Assembly: GCA_014879565.1 (NCBI GenBank)
Contig: JACSRW010000032.1
Coordinates: forward strand, 1 to 64,000
Length of the DNA: 64,000 nucleotides
Reading direction: 5' to 3'
Source: Chitinophagaceae bacterium
GTDB taxonomy: Bacteria; Bacteroidota; Bacteroidia; Chitinophagales; Chitinophagaceae
Positions 63,378 through 64,000 of the stretch are shown in pieces. The notes under the pieces were generated by a model that saw nothing but the letters and a program-made list of their open reading frames with translations, did no database searches and had not been told where the DNA came from. The stretch's first letter is position 1. Every line of letters starts with the position of its first letter. A program made the position numbers and the translations under genes.

Positions 63378-64000
63378 ATGATCAAACGAATTAATATGCA
63401 ACGAGTACACACAACTAAATGGATCATCCCGGCACTGCTGTTTATGTTTACCGCAGTCCTGGCCGTTTCCTGCAAGCGAACATTTTCCGATCCCCCGCCC
63501 GCCGGGGCGCCGGATATTGTCTCCAATATCAGTATTAAGGATATCAAAGCCCGCTATACCTCCGGGGCGCCGGTGCTGATTGCCGATGATGCGGTGATTG
63601 AAGGCGTGGTTTCCTGCGATGACCGCAGCGGGAATTATTATCAGCAGATTGCCCTGCAGGATTCAACCGGGGGCGTTTTACTCCGTCTTGCCGGGAATAA
63701 CCTGTTCAACAATTATCCTGTAGGCCGCAAGATTTTTGTCAAACTCAAAGGGCTTTATCTTGGTCAATACAACGGTACACTGCAGTTCGGGGGTGGGGTA
63801 GATTCCGCCTATCTCAGCCAGGGCGGGGTAACCCTGCTGGCTTCCAATCTGCATGATCAGCACATTGTAAAAGGTCCCTTGAACCAGCCCCTTGAACCTA
63901 AAGTGGTGACCGTTTCCCAGCTCACGACCACCCTGCAGGATAAATATGTCAGCACCCTGATCAAACTGGTGGGTTATGAATTCTCCTCCGCCGACCGCTC
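63378..64000 (+). CDS. DUF5689-like lipoprotein, 3' end beyond the window
   Basis: The frame is open from the ATG at 63378 (or 63396) to the end of the window, at least 207 residues. A lipoprotein signal (VLAVSCKRT) is followed by IKDIKARYTSG, VIEGVVSCDDRSGNYYQQIALQDSTGG and YPVGRKIFVKLKGLYLGQYNG. These parallel the first DUF5689-like protein and are closer to the family core. It continues the TonB-receptor operon. Confidence 0.85.
   Translation, partial: MIKRINMQRVHTTKWIIPALLFMFTAVLAVSCKRTFSDPPPAGAPDIVSNISIKDIKARYTSGAPVLIADDAVIEGVVSCDDRSGNYYQQIALQDSTGGVLLRLAGNNLFNNYPVGRKIFVKLKGLYLGQYNGTLQFGGGVDSAYLSQGGVTLLASNLHDQHIVKGPLNQPLEPKVVTVSQLTTTLQDKYVSTLIKLVGYEFSSADR

Overview
The window looks like a chromosomal segment from a Bacteroidota bacterium, most likely Chitinophagaceae or a close relative. 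This rests on sequence features rather than a database match: three proteins end in T9SS type A sorting domains; promoters look like the Bacteroidota TTTG-N19-21-TAnnTTTG type; a TonB-dependent receptor sits beside DUF5689-type lipoproteins; and typical gene neighbours are present (lpxB-small membrane protein-surE, rpsF-rpsR-rplI, a pdeM/Lhr pair, a glycine-rich RRM protein).

Layout. 1-300: a tandem tRNA-like repeat. 297-1391: a membrane-anchored EEP-fold phosphoesterase. 1694-11236: first half of an exopolysaccharide (EPS) cluster on the + strand: a degenerate receiver protein, a receiver-fused priming sugar transferase, glycosyltransferases, an asparagine synthase, an epimerase, two methyltransferases and a membrane acyltransferase. 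11430-17978: a 2182-residue secreted protein with an esterase-like N-terminus. 18048-26237: second half of the cluster: Wzc-like co-polymerase, second acyltransferase, Wzx-like flippase, glycosyltransferase, Wzy-like polymerase and a half-length TolC-like protein. 26191-28626: two convergent membrane GT2 enzymes. 29304-36710: a 2468-residue secreted protein with an esterase-like head, a beta-helix-like segment and 16 tandem PKD-type repeats of exactly 282 bp. 36934-38622: another T9SS cargo.

38845-42399 (minus) is a compact operon resembling the decaprenyl-phosphate D-arabinose pathway (UbiA-type phosphoribosyltransferase, DprE1-like, DprE2-like, HAD phosphatase). It diverges from a multi-pass membrane protein that may be a lipid-sugar-dependent glycosyltransferase. 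44150-58564 is mostly housekeeping: a tiny membrane protein, lpxB, surE, a LexA-like regulator, a CBM9-like/DUF5916-like protein, pdeM, an Lhr-type helicase, a periplasmic-binding-like protein, guaA, a head-GIN lipoprotein, an RRM protein and rplI-rpsR-rpsF. 58812-64000 pairs a secreted EEP nuclease with a TonB-dependent receptor and two DUF5689-like lipoproteins, the last cut by the window end.

How it fits together. The EPS genes encode a Wzx/Wzy-type pathway with amidation, methylation and O-acylation enzymes. No Wza-type export protein is seen. Two giant T9SS-exported esterase-like proteins embedded in the cluster could trim acyl groups or tether the polymer at the surface. The arabinose-type operon may feed D-arabinofuranose to a surface glycan. 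The last block may be a system for capturing extracellular nucleic acid or phosphate. All assignments come from reading the sequence and translations by eye; no similarity search was run.
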